The position numbers and the translations under genes were made by a program. The notes beneath the pieces are model-generated. The model worked only from the letters and a program-made list of their open reading frames with translations, searched no databases and was not told where the DNA came from. A DNA stretch of 64,000 bases, from the NCBI RefSeq assembly GCF_003752155.1, contig NZ_RJVG01000005.1:124001-188000 (forward strand). Reading direction: 5' to 3'. Positions 8,867-18,364 of this stretch are shown here, piece by piece; the first letter of the stretch is position 1, and each line of letters opens with the position of its first letter. The DNA is from Mobilisporobacter senegalensis (lineage in GTDB: Bacteria > Bacillota > Clostridia > Lachnospirales > Lachnospiraceae).

Positions 8867-10810
8867 CTACATTCCATTGATCTGTGTTATATAACTTAGA
8901 AACATCCTTACGCTTTCTAATACAAATGGTATAATCAGATACAGTCCAATTGTAAGAAATAAAGGTATATATGCAAGCACTTTCCCCAGTACTCCTTTAT
9001 TGGTAAGCTGGATTTCATTATCCTGTTTCCTCTTCTCTATGTAATAATCCCGTTGACCCGCCAACTCGTCAAATGCTTTTTCAACTCCCACCTTATCACA
9101 TGCTTCTAAATTTTGTATGATTCTTGTAAATGGAAGAAAAGGTTCTGCTTCTTTCAATTTGTGAAAGGCCAACTCCTCATCATAACTAAAATTATCTACA
9201 CACTCCATAATGGAATATCGAAATATTTCACTGAAATTTTCTAACCATTCTAAAATAATGGATACATTCATTCTTGGTAAATACATTAACATGATAATTA
9301 TAGAATGAAATTGTATTACTTCATTCTCCATATCCATATTCTGAAATAACTTCTTAGACTGTAACAAAAAATATGGAATATGAGATAAAATAAAAGATAA
9401 TCCAAAAGCCAGTAATATAAAGTACCAATAGTACCCATAACTTTGATATTCCTTAATTCTATTAATAATTTCATCTACCAGAATATCTGTGGTGTATGTA
9501 TTTATCTTAAAATTATCTTTCCGTATTCCTTCTTCTATTAAATCTGCCAGTTTAACATATTGTCGTGATACATCCTTTTTAGAAGGAAACAATCCTTTCC
9601 TGATCCCTGGATGATCTTTGTATATGTCTGTATTATTCTCAATAATCTCCTGATATAATTGGATTTCTTTCTTCTCATCAGCAAAACTTATCCCGCTGTA
9701 ATTCCCAACATAATGGACTGTATTCCATCTGGAAACTACTATTATGTTGAATATAATCATATGAATAAGGAGAAAAGACCCGACTCCAATGATGACTTTC
9801 TGTGCCAGATACTGTCTAAGTGTCATACCATCTCCGTTTTTTCTTACAAGTTCATTTAGTTTCTTTGCCTTTATTGGATTATAATTGCACCATTCTGCTA
9901 TATATTGGTCTACTACCTTAGTCCGGCTAAAATTTTCAAGAAAAAGATAATCCTTTTGCCTAAGATTAAGATTCGTTTTTAGGTAAAAGATAATTTGATA
10001 AGAAATGATCGTAATGATAAAAATTAAGATAGAGACCACAATGCCATAAACTCCATTATAATATTCTTCTAAACGGGGCAGGTTAGAAACACCCCACCTT
10101 TCTATTGTCTTTAGAAAGAAAACAGGAAAAATTGAGATAAAAATTAATCCAGAGAATATATGCTTTGTCTTTTCCCTTTTTAATATCTCTACATTGATTT
10201 CATTCTTTAAATGGATAAGATTTGTCAGGAATAAAGATTTGCCTGATTTCACTGTATCTCCATAAATAATTGTAGTCTGGCAAAGGGCCATGAAAGTAAC
10301 AAGAAACTTATTGGGAGCAATCTCTTTATAATTACTTATTTCAAACTCGTCTTCATTCATTAGCAATTCGTATATATGATTAATGTGTAATGAGATTTCA
10401 TATTCTGCTTCCTCAAGAGAATCATAAATTGCTTCTTCAACTGTTCCATTTGCATGGTAATAATGCCTTGCCTCCCCTAAATATTTCTCCAATTGCTTTA
10501 ATAATTTGAATTCTTCTTTCTCAATACCATTCATTACAATATGGTTCCCTAATAGGTAACTTAAAGTCAGGATCATACCGTAAGTATAGATTGATAGGTT
10601 ATTCTGACTGAAAGAATACCCTAGAAGTAATAATGTAATAAGAAAAGATTTTATCAGAAGTCTCATTGTGTGGATACCAATGGTATATTCATCCGTTGGT
10701 TTCACCAATTCATAGCTATGACGCAATTTTTCTACATATTTTCTGGTAAGAAAGCAGTTATGAAATATTCTATACCCCAGGTATAAATATTTATTCGTTT
10801 TCTCTTTCAC
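8867..10810 (-). CDS. Long TadB/TadC-like inner-membrane platform protein
   Basis: 647 residues, about twice the length of a single TadB or TadC. Hydrophobic segments fall in two groups: about residues 50-95 and 205-275, and about 335-355, 455-480 and 615-640, with soluble helical regions between. The C-terminal part resembles the GspF/TadC domain (helical region then final TM pair). It starts with GTG overlapping the CpaF stop codon by 4 nt, so it is translationally coupled to the ATPase that would drive it. Likely the membrane platform of the pilus machine; whether it replaces both TadB and TadC is inferred from length and absence of a second such gene. Confidence 0.6.
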   Translation of the reverse strand: MKEKTNKYLYLGYRIFHNCFLTRKYVEKLRHSYELVKPTDEYTIGIHTMRLLIKSFLITLLLLGYSFSQNNLSIYTYGMILTLSYLLGNHIVMNGIEKEEFKLLKQLEKYLGEARHYYHANGTVEEAIYDSLEEAEYEISLHINHIYELLMNEDEFEISNYKEIAPNKFLVTFMALCQTTIIYGDTVKSGKSLFLTNLIHLKNEINVEILKREKTKHIFSGLIFISIFPVFFLKTIERWGVSNLPRLEEYYNGVYGIVVSILIFIITIISYQIIFYLKTNLNLRQKDYLFLENFSRTKVVDQYIAEWCNYNPIKAKKLNELVRKNGDGMTLRQYLAQKVIIGVGSFLLIHMIIFNIIVVSRWNTVHYVGNYSGISFADEKKEIQLYQEIIENNTDIYKDHPGIRKGLFPSKKDVSRQYVKLADLIEEGIRKDNFKINTYTTDILVDEIINRIKEYQSYGYYWYFILLAFGLSFILSHIPYFLLQSKKLFQNMDMENEVIQFHSIIIMLMYLPRMNVSIILEWLENFSEIFRYSIMECVDNFSYDEELAFHKLKEAEPFLPFTRIIQNLEACDKVGVEKAFDELAGQRDYYIEKRKQDNEIQLTNKGVLGKVLAYIPLFLTIGLYLIIPFVLESVRMFLSYITQINGM

Positions 10811-12528
10811 TTAAGTAATTGCCTCCATTCTGCCAAATCCTTCTCAAAACTTTCTATATCCTCTCTTACCAGATGACTTTTAATCTTCTGAATAGCCTTT
10901 TCACTTAAAGAAGATTTCATGACATATTGAGATCCGTCAAATACAATTATGTCATTTGCAGCAAATAACTCCCCTGTTAAATCATTTGCAGTTTTCCCAT
11001 ATATCTGCATGAACAGATTGTTTTTTCTTGGGATTATTTCTGTGATCCTTTCAATAAATCGGTGTCCATCCTCTGTTTTCTTCATATGGATATCAAAATT
11101 AATCGTATCTGCCACCTGTTCCGTTGCTACCCTCTCATTATGAAAACCACCTTCTAATAATAATGAATTACGAAGCGATACAACTAAATCTTCTGTGGTT
11201 TTTGCATGATGTGTGAAAAGAGTGAATAAAGATGCAACCAAAGACATTTGAACCAGCCAGTTGGCCACTGGAGCAGATGCAACTTCTCCCAGAATATTAA
11301 CAGTCCCATCTGTTTTCTTTTGAAAATCCAGCCCTTCCTGGCCGCTTGTAGATGCTGTCTCACGAAATGAGACTATATTACGATTTGGATAGACTTTCCG
11401 TAAATGTAATTCATAAGATAGTTCCTGAATCCTAAGATTGTAAGTAGGGTTTATAAAATTAATCATGGATATTAGCAATGTTGTCTTCCCTGCCCCCTGT
11501 TCCCCTGTAATCCCTGTGATCTGACAGCCTTTGATCAACCACTGGATTAGTTTGATTGGTAATTCTTTATTCTTATCTGTAAGCAGTTCGTTAATATCTG
11601 CCTGCAGGACACTGTCAAATTTTCGGACAAAGAAAACCCAGTTTTCTGCAAATGGCGGTCTGGCGACAGCTACTCTCGAACCATCCATCATTTCATTTAC
11701 GATATATCCGGAACTCTCAGATAACTGTCCCTGGCTATTATAACGATAGATATTTTTACATACCCGGATAAGTTCTTTATTGCTATGAAACCCCAGGAAA
11801 GATAAATGAATCGACTTTCCTTTATAAAATATCCATACACTTTCATAGGCTGATGTTGTCTTGACCTGATTCCAGTCACTCATATCAAGTCCTTCCGGGA
11901 TTCCGGAAACGCCTGCGCTTACCCCGTCTATCTTCATATCTCGAATCTCATCGATAACCCCATTGCCCTTATACCTTTGATATATTCTTTGGGTCAAAAT
12001 ATTTATTTTATCTATAAAAGTTAAATTCATATAAAAGCAACGTTCAAATACATTTTTAATATCTTCCTCTGATATCTCATAATATCTGTTTCCCTGAGAA
12101 TCTTTCTTGGGCTCTGCCAGATCATTTTCCTGTATAAAAATATCTAATGCATGATACCTATGTTTCTTTGTCAATTGGTATAGCATAATATCAAATTGAT
12201 CCATGGCATTTAACTTAACTATATTAGAAAACGGTATAACAGAATCTATATTGACAGGATTGATCTTATACTTTCGGACAAGGATGTCTTTGATATGATC
12301 CTTCACATATATTTTTGATGATTTATCTCCATAAGCGCAGTTCCGTAAAGCTTTACGCAGCTGCTTCTTATTCTTCATTCTTTCATCAATTTCTTCTTTC
12401 GTAAAACCAGCTTCATATACATTCATTCTTAATATCTGATTAAAGGTTTCCATGATTCCCAATAATAAGGGTTCAAAATTATATTCATTTATTACTGTAT
12501 CTTTACTCTGATAGTGATTTTGAAACAT
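10807..12528 (-). CDS. CpaF/TadA-family secretion ATPase
   Basis: 573 residues from an ATG at 12528 preceded by AAGGAGG (an in-frame GTG lies two codons upstream). The C-terminal half carries the type II/IV secretion ATPase signatures: Walker A GEQGAGKTTL at about residue 345, an Asp-box region FRETASTSGQEG, Walker B-like NILGEVASAPVA and a His-box LFTHHAKTTED. The N-terminal ~250 residues are a helical domain. It would hydrolyse ATP in the cytoplasm to power pilin assembly through the neighbouring membrane platform. The Walker B region is divergent from the usual VGEVRG motif but retains the key G-E. Confidence 0.85.
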   Translation of the reverse strand: MFQNHYQSKDTVINEYNFEPLLLGIMETFNQILRMNVYEAGFTKEEIDERMKNKKQLRKALRNCAYGDKSSKIYVKDHIKDILVRKYKINPVNIDSVIPFSNIVKLNAMDQFDIMLYQLTKKHRYHALDIFIQENDLAEPKKDSQGNRYYEISEEDIKNVFERCFYMNLTFIDKINILTQRIYQRYKGNGVIDEIRDMKIDGVSAGVSGIPEGLDMSDWNQVKTTSAYESVWIFYKGKSIHLSFLGFHSNKELIRVCKNIYRYNSQGQLSESSGYIVNEMMDGSRVAVARPPFAENWVFFVRKFDSVLQADINELLTDKNKELPIKLIQWLIKGCQITGITGEQGAGKTTLLISMINFINPTYNLRIQELSYELHLRKVYPNRNIVSFRETASTSGQEGLDFQKKTDGTVNILGEVASAPVANWLVQMSLVASLFTLFTHHAKTTEDLVVSLRNSLLLEGGFHNERVATEQVADTINFDIHMKKTEDGHRFIERITEIIPRKNNLFMQIYGKTANDLTGELFAANDIIVFDGSQYVMKSSLSEKAIQKIKSHLVREDIESFEKDLAEWRQLLK

Positions 12529-12538
12529 CCGCACCTCC

Positions 12539-13378
12539 TTAAGCCCTCAGGGCTTTTTGATCAGGAGAAGGATTTAACTCTCCCAGCCTTTTATAAATCA
12601 TATTTGCAGCTTTCTTTAATTCTCTGATAAAATAATAATTTTCATCCTTTCGTTCACATTTTTGATTGTGCAACAGAAAAGATATGGTATCTCCACTAAT
12701 TAAAGAATCTCGAAATGCTATATTATAAGGTACTACTGCGATCTGCTCTTTGCTAATGTGATATTTTCTGCGAATATTTAATAGATTGAATTTAGAATTG
12801 TGATTGTAATTACCTAAGAGATATACAGCTTTAGATGTTAAAGATGAATAATTTTCAAAGAAATGATCAATAATTTGTAAATCCTGGCTTAAATTCACTA
12901 CTACCAGATCAGCTTTGGACAGTATCACTTTCGTACTTAAATTGCTGCTTCCTGCAGTATCTATAAAAGTAATGGGTGAAATATCATTCAGCTGTTCTAA
13001 GAAAGGATGAATTACCTGATTTAATTCATATTCAAATAATTCTTTATTCATAAGTTTACTTTGAGGGATATAATAGATTCCACTATTTAGAAAATTCAGA
13101 CTTGACTTAAGAACAGTTTCTTTTGAATATTGATTGGAATGTATCCTCTTTATCAGAGAATCTATTCCCATGTGATCATAAAAGTAATTTTCCTCTTCTT
13201 TTAGCAATCCAGACGGTCTTTTTCTAATAAGCATCCGTTCTAAATTCATCATATGACAATGATTTTCAAATAATACTGACGGGCATCTTTTCTCTAAAGT
13301 AAGCATAATACTAATACCTGCAAGGTTACTTGTTACACCATTTTTTCCCCCAATATTACTCCAAAACGCTACTTCCAA
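12539..13378 (-). CDS. CpaE/TadZ-like ParA-fold protein with altered P-loop
   Basis: The best start is a TTG at 13378 preceded by AAAGGGGG with 7-nt spacing, giving MEVAFWSNIGGKNGVTSNLA; an ATG farther upstream at 13450 has no ribosome site and would overlap the previous gene by about 95 bp. The N-terminus has a P-loop-like GGKNGVTSN in place of KGGVGKT, lacking the usual GKT lysine-threonine. Later segments (ITFIDTAGSSN, DLVVVNLSQD, VYLLGNYN) follow the ParA/MinD fold. In Tad systems such proteins position the pilus machine. Loss of the canonical P-loop suggests weak or no ATPase activity (inference). Confidence 0.7.
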   Translation of the reverse strand: MEVAFWSNIGGKNGVTSNLAGISIMLTLEKRCPSVLFENHCHMMNLERMLIRKRPSGLLKEEENYFYDHMGIDSLIKRIHSNQYSKETVLKSSLNFLNSGIYYIPQSKLMNKELFEYELNQVIHPFLEQLNDISPITFIDTAGSSNLSTKVILSKADLVVVNLSQDLQIIDHFFENYSSLTSKAVYLLGNYNHNSKFNLLNIRRKYHISKEQIAVVPYNIAFRDSLISGDTISFLLHNQKCERKDENYYFIRELKKAANMIYKRLGELNPSPDQKALRA

Positions 13379-14027
13379 TACATTTCCCCCTTTCGGCCCA
13401 CCGATAAGCCCTGTATAATGACTTTCCTGAAGGACTCGCCATCCATTCAACCATCCTTAATAAGCACCACTTGTACTTTTTGGATATATGACGAAATCCC
13501 TGATAATATTCATGTGTCATTGCAATTCGATATGAATAATCATAATAGTCAAGTTCAATTATATTATAATCCAGAATATTTGTATCAACCTCTAAGTATT
13601 CTCTTAAAATATATTGCTTATTTAATTTATCACTGCAAAAATCCCGTATAATAAATTGAACTTTACCATCGTATTCTCTTATAAAATCCCCTGCTCTTTT
13701 AAGACTGGATTTCCCAAGATCAGATATCACAAAGAGCCCATCATAAGGAACCCTTTCTCTTACCGGCTCATCCTGATACACAAAAATATACTGATATTCT
13801 AATGATTCTATAGACGATAATTTCAAATTAGATGCGTAGTCCACATCTTTATATTGAAAAAATTCAATCCTATCATCAGGCTCTACATAACAAGACATTA
13901 CATCCTGTTTTTGGGAATAGTCTATTACCAGAACATGTGCTCCCAGATTATTCAGTATACTGGCAAGATAAATAATAAGATCATAAGATGGTGTGCCAAA
14001 AAAACCATAAATTTTTTTATTTTTCAA
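13356..14027 (-). CDS. CpaE-like or receiver-like accessory protein of the pilus locus
   Basis: 223 residues from a TTG start (14027). The N-terminus KKIYGFFGTPSYDLIIYLASILNN... is followed by VLVIDYS, and later strand-turn motifs resemble a Rossmann-like P-loop domain without a clear Walker A. It overlaps the next gene by 23 bp, suggesting coupling. Charged C-terminal helix. First gene of the pilus cluster; function inferred only from order and the resemblance to a truncated ParA/CpaE N-domain. Confidence 0.5.
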   Translation of the reverse strand: MKNKKIYGFFGTPSYDLIIYLASILNNLGAHVLVIDYSQKQDVMSCYVEPDDRIEFFQYKDVDYASNLKLSSIESLEYQYIFVYQDEPVRERVPYDGLFVISDLGKSSLKRAGDFIREYDGKVQFIIRDFCSDKLNKQYILREYLEVDTNILDYNIIELDYYDYSYRIAMTHEYYQGFRHISKKYKWCLLRMVEWMASPSGKSLYRAYRWAERGKCIGSSVLE

Positions 14028-14346
14028 TCATTACTTTTCATCACTGTAAAATAAATTGGATCAAAAGAAATAGAAACAATATCTTTACAGTAATTTTCTC
14101 CTTTCTATTTAAATTAATTCATTGTAAAATTTCTACTTGGATTATTTGTGATTTTTTCCATGGAAAGATCTTAAGAATTTAATTGAAAATTAGATATATA
14201 TCTTAGATAAGTCAATAATAGTATAGATATGACAATTTGTAAAGAGTTTTTTACAAATTTTATTGATATTTTTTATTTTATACAAATTTAACTTTTATAA
14301 TATTTTCTGAATCATTTCATTTAAGTCACCTCAGTACAGTCCCATT
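14028..14346. other. AT-rich intergenic region upstream of the pilus locus
   Basis: About 320 bp of A/T-rich DNA between the TTG start at 14027 and the terminator at 14347. It must hold the promoter for the leftward pilus operon, but I cannot single out a convincing -35/-10 pair. No coding frame is evident; a short plus-strand frame of ~65 codons here has no ribosome site. Confidence 0.4.
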
Positions 14347-14390
14347 TAAAAAGGGCAGTCATCCTTAAAAAGGAACTGCCACCCTGCATT
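14347..14390 (-). terminator. Intrinsic terminator after the small membrane gene
   Basis: On the minus strand GGCAGTTCCTT and AAGGATGACTGCC pair around a short T-rich loop and are followed by a CTTTTTAAA tract. It lies ~30 bp past the stop of the 14420-14572 gene and probably ends the pyrimidine operon unit. Confidence 0.65.
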
Positions 14391-14419
14391 TATTCACCCT
14401 TATTATACGTATGATTAAA

Positions 14420-14572
14420 TTAAAATAATAAATCTGATTTTTTATGGAGCAGTCTTGCACCATTTACAATAATAGCCACACCAACACCTACTCCTAATAC
14501 GATCATGCAAATCCCAAGTACCAGATTTCCAATTCCCACGGATTTCATTGTTTTATATACTTTTTCCACCAT
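14420..14572 (-). CDS. 50-residue single-TM membrane protein
   Basis: The start at 14572 is preceded by AAGGAGACAGAT, a better ribosome site than any upstream codon. Sequence begins MVEKVYKTMKSVGIG and is dominated by one long hydrophobic helix (LVLGICMIVLGVGVGVAIIV). It lies ~100 bp downstream of pyrE. No function can be inferred. Confidence 0.6.
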   Translation of the reverse strand: MVEKVYKTMKSVGIGNLVLGICMIVLGVGVGVAIIVNGARLLHKKSDLLF

Positions 14573-14670
14573 ATCTGTCTCCTTCATTTTAATTTTCTCT
14601 AATTTTGAATGGTAATTTACATATAACATAGATCCGTTGAGCATATGCAAATTACCAAATTAATTAATAA

Positions 14671-15345
14671 TTATTTTACTCCATATTGTTCATAATATGA
14701 GTCGATTGCAGATTTTAATCCATCATCTATTATTATTTCCCCATTATATGGTTTATTATAAAGATGTTCCACAACTTCTTCCATTGTCACAATAGCAGTT
14801 GTCCTAAGACCATATGTCTCCTCAATTTCTGCCAATGCACTTTTACTTCCCTGTCCGCGCTCCATTCTGTCTACAGATACAACAAGCCCCAGAACATCTA
14901 CATTTCCCTGAGTTTTTAAAATTGGCATTGTTTCTCCAATAGAAGTTCCTGCAGTTGTAACATCTTCAATGATGATGACCTTATCCTTATCTGTAATCGG
15001 GCTTCCAAGTAAGATTCCTGTATCCCCGTGGTCTTTCACTTCTTTACGGTTAGAACAATAACGTATCTCTTTATCATAAAATTCACTGATCGCCATAGTT
15101 GTTGCCACGCTAAGGGGTATTCCCTTATATGCCGGCCCAAATAAAACATCAAAATCCAAACCAAATTTATTCTGGATTGCCTTTGCATAATACTCACCTA
15201 ATTTTCTTAACTGCATTCCTGTTCGATAAAAACCGGTATTCACAAAGAAAGGAGTCCTGCGCCCACTCTTTGTAGTAAAGTCACCAAATTTCAATACTTT
15301 ACAGTCAACCATAAATTCTATAAATTCTTTCTTATACTGTTCCAT
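14671..15345 (-). CDS. pyrE: Orotate phosphoribosyltransferase
   Basis: Transfers the phosphoribosyl group of PRPP to orotate to make OMP. About 224 residues from the ATG at 15345, which has GGGAGGAAGAAC upstream; an in-frame upstream codon at 15366 lacks that spacing. The PRPP-binding motif VIIIEDVTTAGTSIGE is intact, and KSGRRTPFF and YKGIPLSVA match the family. Last gene of pyrC-pyrK-pyrD-pyrE, 21 bp after pyrD. Cytoplasmic. Confidence 0.93.
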   Translation of the reverse strand: MEQYKKEFIEFMVDCKVLKFGDFTTKSGRRTPFFVNTGFYRTGMQLRKLGEYYAKAIQNKFGLDFDVLFGPAYKGIPLSVATTMAISEFYDKEIRYCSNRKEVKDHGDTGILLGSPITDKDKVIIIEDVTTAGTSIGETMPILKTQGNVDVLGLVVSVDRMERGQGSKSALAEIEETYGLRTTAIVTMEEVVEHLYNKPYNGEIIIDDGLKSAIDSYYEQYGVK

Positions 15346-15366
15346 TGTTCTTCCTCCCGTATTCAA

Positions 15367-16269
15367 TTATTCCACTGAACCAATCAATTCTTTTATGTCA
15401 GATATATGATATTTCTTCATATATTCTTCTATTCCGTGAATGATATCCATCGTTGCACATGGATTAACAAAATTAGCTGTTCCAACAGCTACTCCAGTTG
15501 CTCCTGCTAAAATGAATTCGATTGCATCTTCTGCAGTCATAATTCCTCCCATTCCAATAATTGGAATATTTACCCCCCGGGATACCTGATATACCATTCT
15601 AACTGCTACCGGTTTAATTGCCGGACCGGATAATCCACCTGTCTTATTGGCTAATACATGTTTTCTCTTATGAATATCTATCTTCATCCCTGTTAACGTA
15701 TTAATTAGAGATAAAACATCTGCGCCTCCTGCCTCAGCTGCTTTTGCCATCTCTACAATATCGGTAACATTGGGACTCAATTTCATGATAATTGGCTGCT
15801 TTGCCACCTTCTTGATTGCTTTTGTTATATCTTCTACTGCTTTTGCATTTTGACCAAAAGCAATTCCACCCTCTTTTACATTAGGGCAGGATATATTAAT
15901 CTCAAGCATATCAACAGCTTCATTACTAAGTCTTTCTACTGCTTCAATGTAATCTTCTGTAGTTTTACCAACAACATTTACAATAATCCTCGTGTCATAT
16001 TGTTTTAAAAATGGTATGTCTCTCTTTGCAAATACATCCATACCAGGATTTTGTAATCCAACTGCATTAAGCATTCCACCATAGGTTTCAGCAATTCTTG
16101 GGGTTGGATTCCCCTCCCAGGGAATATTCGCTACTCCTTTGGTGACTACTGCTCCCAGTTGATTTAAATCTACAAAATCACTATACTCTGCTCCAGAGCC
16201 AAAAGTTCCTGATGCAGTCATCACCGGATTCTTTAATCCTACTCCTGCTAAGTTTACTTTCAAATTCAT
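15367..16269 (-). CDS. pyrD: Dihydroorotate dehydrogenase class 1B catalytic subunit
   Basis: 300 residues, full length for PyrDB. FMN and substrate motifs are present: NPVMTASGTFG near the start, NISCPNVKEGG containing the catalytic cysteine of class 1 enzymes, and the phosphate-binding GATGVAVGTANF near the end. It pairs with PyrK to oxidise dihydroorotate with NAD. Start overlaps the pyrK stop by one base and is preceded by AGGAGG. Confidence 0.95.
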   Translation of the reverse strand: MNLKVNLAGVGLKNPVMTASGTFGSGAEYSDFVDLNQLGAVVTKGVANIPWEGNPTPRIAETYGGMLNAVGLQNPGMDVFAKRDIPFLKQYDTRIIVNVVGKTTEDYIEAVERLSNEAVDMLEINISCPNVKEGGIAFGQNAKAVEDITKAIKKVAKQPIIMKLSPNVTDIVEMAKAAEAGGADVLSLINTLTGMKIDIHKRKHVLANKTGGLSGPAIKPVAVRMVYQVSRGVNIPIIGMGGIMTAEDAIEFILAGATGVAVGTANFVNPCATMDIIHGIEEYMKKYHISDIKELIGSVE

Positions 16270-17033
16270 TATAGTTCAACCTCCTGGGCGTAGAATACCG
16301 GACCTTCTTTACAAATCCTTTTATTATGAACATGAGTATGGGAATCCACTTCTTTTGATCTGCATACACATGCAAGGCATGCTCCAATTCCACAAGCCAT
16401 TCTTTCTTCCAGGGAAAGCTGGGCTTTGATGCCATATTCCCTGGCATAAGCCTTGATCCCTTTTAACATTGGTGTTGGACCACATGCAAATATCATATCG
16501 GCATCAAGGTTATTCTCCCTGATTGCATCAATTACATTTCCTTTTGTCCCAACACTTCCATCCTCTGTTGAGATATAAACCTTACCGTATTGTTCCAGTT
16601 CATTATTTAAGAATAATTCATCACGATATCCAAGTACTATCTGCTTTTCACAGGAAAGTTCTTTGGCAAGTTCAAGCATTGGAGGAATACCTATGCCTCC
16701 ACCGATTAACAGAGCTTTCTTTCCTTCTAAGGTAAAACCATTCCCAAGAGGCCCCATTATCTCAATCGTGTCCCCTTCCTTTAATGTAGAAAACTCTTTG
16801 GTTCCTTCCCCTAAAATCCGGTAGACTAAACGCAGTGTTCCATTCATTCTATCGAGCTCACAGATACTGATTGGCCTGGGTAAAAGCCTGCTGCCATCCT
16901 TGCAATAAAGAGATACAAATTGTCCGGACCTTGCTTCCTTAACGATTGAATCCGCTTTTAGCCACATACTATATACATCCTGCGCCAATTTATCAATTCT
17001 GGTTATTGTAGTACTGATTTTTCGGGTCATCAT
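16269..17033 (-). CDS. pyrK: Dihydroorotate dehydrogenase electron-transfer subunit
   Basis: 254 residues. FAD-binding RPISICE, NAD-binding GGGIGIPPMLELA and the [2Fe-2S] cysteines in MACGIGACLACVCRS plus a later cysteine (CKEGPVF) are all present. Forms the heterotetramer with PyrD and passes electrons to NAD+. Overlaps pyrC by 4 nt, consistent with coupled translation. Confidence 0.94.
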   Translation of the reverse strand: MMTRKISTTITRIDKLAQDVYSMWLKADSIVKEARSGQFVSLYCKDGSRLLPRPISICELDRMNGTLRLVYRILGEGTKEFSTLKEGDTIEIMGPLGNGFTLEGKKALLIGGGIGIPPMLELAKELSCEKQIVLGYRDELFLNNELEQYGKVYISTEDGSVGTKGNVIDAIRENNLDADMIFACGPTPMLKGIKAYAREYGIKAQLSLEERMACGIGACLACVCRSKEVDSHTHVHNKRICKEGPVFYAQEVEL

Positions 17034-18322
17034 ATCTCTTCACTCCTAGTTATATTATAAACAACTTTTCCTGCAACTATTGTTGTTTCAATTCTTCCGT
17101 ATACTTCTTTTCCATCAAAAGGGGTATTCCTTCCCTTGGATACAAATTCATTTACATCTATCTTATACCTTGCATTGGGATCCCCAATCACCACATCTGC
17201 TATTTTTCCTACGGCCAGACTACCTTTGTCGATTCCTATTACCTTAGCAGGATTATAGCTTAATTTTTCTACCATCTGCATGGGACTAAGATATCCTTCC
17301 TTTACTAATTCTGTCATAGTTAATGAAAATGCCGTTTCAAGTCCAACAATTCCAAATGGAGCTGCAGCCATGGATTGATTGTTCTCTTCTGCACCATGGG
17401 GCGCATGATCTGTTGCAATTACATCAAGAATATTATCTCTTAATCCCTCTTTCAGGGCTTGTACATCTTCTTTGCTTCTAAGGGGTGGATTCATTTTATA
17501 ATTACCATGATCTGAAGCTATCTCATCATCGGACATTGTAAAGTGATGAGGGCATACTTCTGCTGTTACCGGCAAATGATCTTCTTTTGCCATCTTAACA
17601 AATGTGACACTGTCTTTCGTAGAACAGTGACATAAATGAAGTTTTGCTCCTGCTTCCTTGGCTAAAATGATATCTCTGGCTGCAATCACATCTTCCACTG
17701 CATTACTAATTCCAGGAAGACCTAATTCTCTTGATTTCGCTCCTTCATTCATTACCCCAATGCCCACCAGGCTTTTGTCTTCACAATGAGCCAGTATTGG
17801 AATTCCAACTTTACCGGCGATCTTCATACTCTCTAAATAAATGCTTGTATCCATTACAGATTTTCCATCTTCACTAATGGCAATTGCTCCGGCTTTAACC
17901 ATCCCGGATATATCTGTCAGTTCTAAACCTGACTGGCCTTTTGTAATTGCTCCCACAGGTAATATATTTACAAGGGCATCTTTCTTTGCTTTCTTTAAGA
18001 TAAATTCAATGCTCTCCACACTATCCGCAGCAGGATTCGTATTAGGCATTGCACAAATGGACGTAAACCCTCCTCTGGCTGCTGCCATAGAACCAGTTTT
18101 AATGGTTTCCTTATATTCAAATCCAGGCTCTCTTAGATGAACGTGAAGGTCAATAAATCCTGGCATAACATATCTGTCACTGGCATCCACTACTTCATCT
18201 GCCTCACCCTCAATATGTTTCTCCACAGCTTTTATCATTCCATTTTCAATAAGTAAATCATAGATTCCATCAATCCCCGTCGACGGATCCAGTACATGTC
18301 CATGTTTAATAAGAAGTTTCAC
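17030..18322 (-). CDS. pyrC: Dihydroorotase
   Basis: Cyclises carbamoyl aspartate to dihydroorotate. The family Zn motif HVHLREPG, GFTSICAMPNTNP, HLCHCS and ATDHAPH are all intact. A GTG at 18322 with GGCAGGAT upstream is the better start; an ATG six codons earlier lacks a ribosome site. About 430 residues, normal for class I dihydroorotase. Followed without gap by pyrK. Confidence 0.93.
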   Translation of the reverse strand: MKLLIKHGHVLDPSTGIDGIYDLLIENGMIKAVEKHIEGEADEVVDASDRYVMPGFIDLHVHLREPGFEYKETIKTGSMAAARGGFTSICAMPNTNPAADSVESIEFILKKAKKDALVNILPVGAITKGQSGLELTDISGMVKAGAIAISEDGKSVMDTSIYLESMKIAGKVGIPILAHCEDKSLVGIGVMNEGAKSRELGLPGISNAVEDVIAARDIILAKEAGAKLHLCHCSTKDSVTFVKMAKEDHLPVTAEVCPHHFTMSDDEIASDHGNYKMNPPLRSKEDVQALKEGLRDNILDVIATDHAPHGAEENNQSMAAAPFGIVGLETAFSLTMTELVKEGYLSPMQMVEKLSYNPAKVIGIDKGSLAVGKIADVVIGDPNARYKIDVNEFVSKGRNTPFDGKEVYGRIETTIVAGKVVYNITRSEEI

Positions 18323-18364
18323 GTTTATCCTGCCTTTCATTCAAAGATTATTCGCTGCTTATAT

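Noticed and set aside
10807-12528. Conjugative type IV secretion VirB11 ATPase
   Set aside because: Neighbours are CpaE-like and TadBC-like proteins, so CpaF of a Tad system is the better reading.
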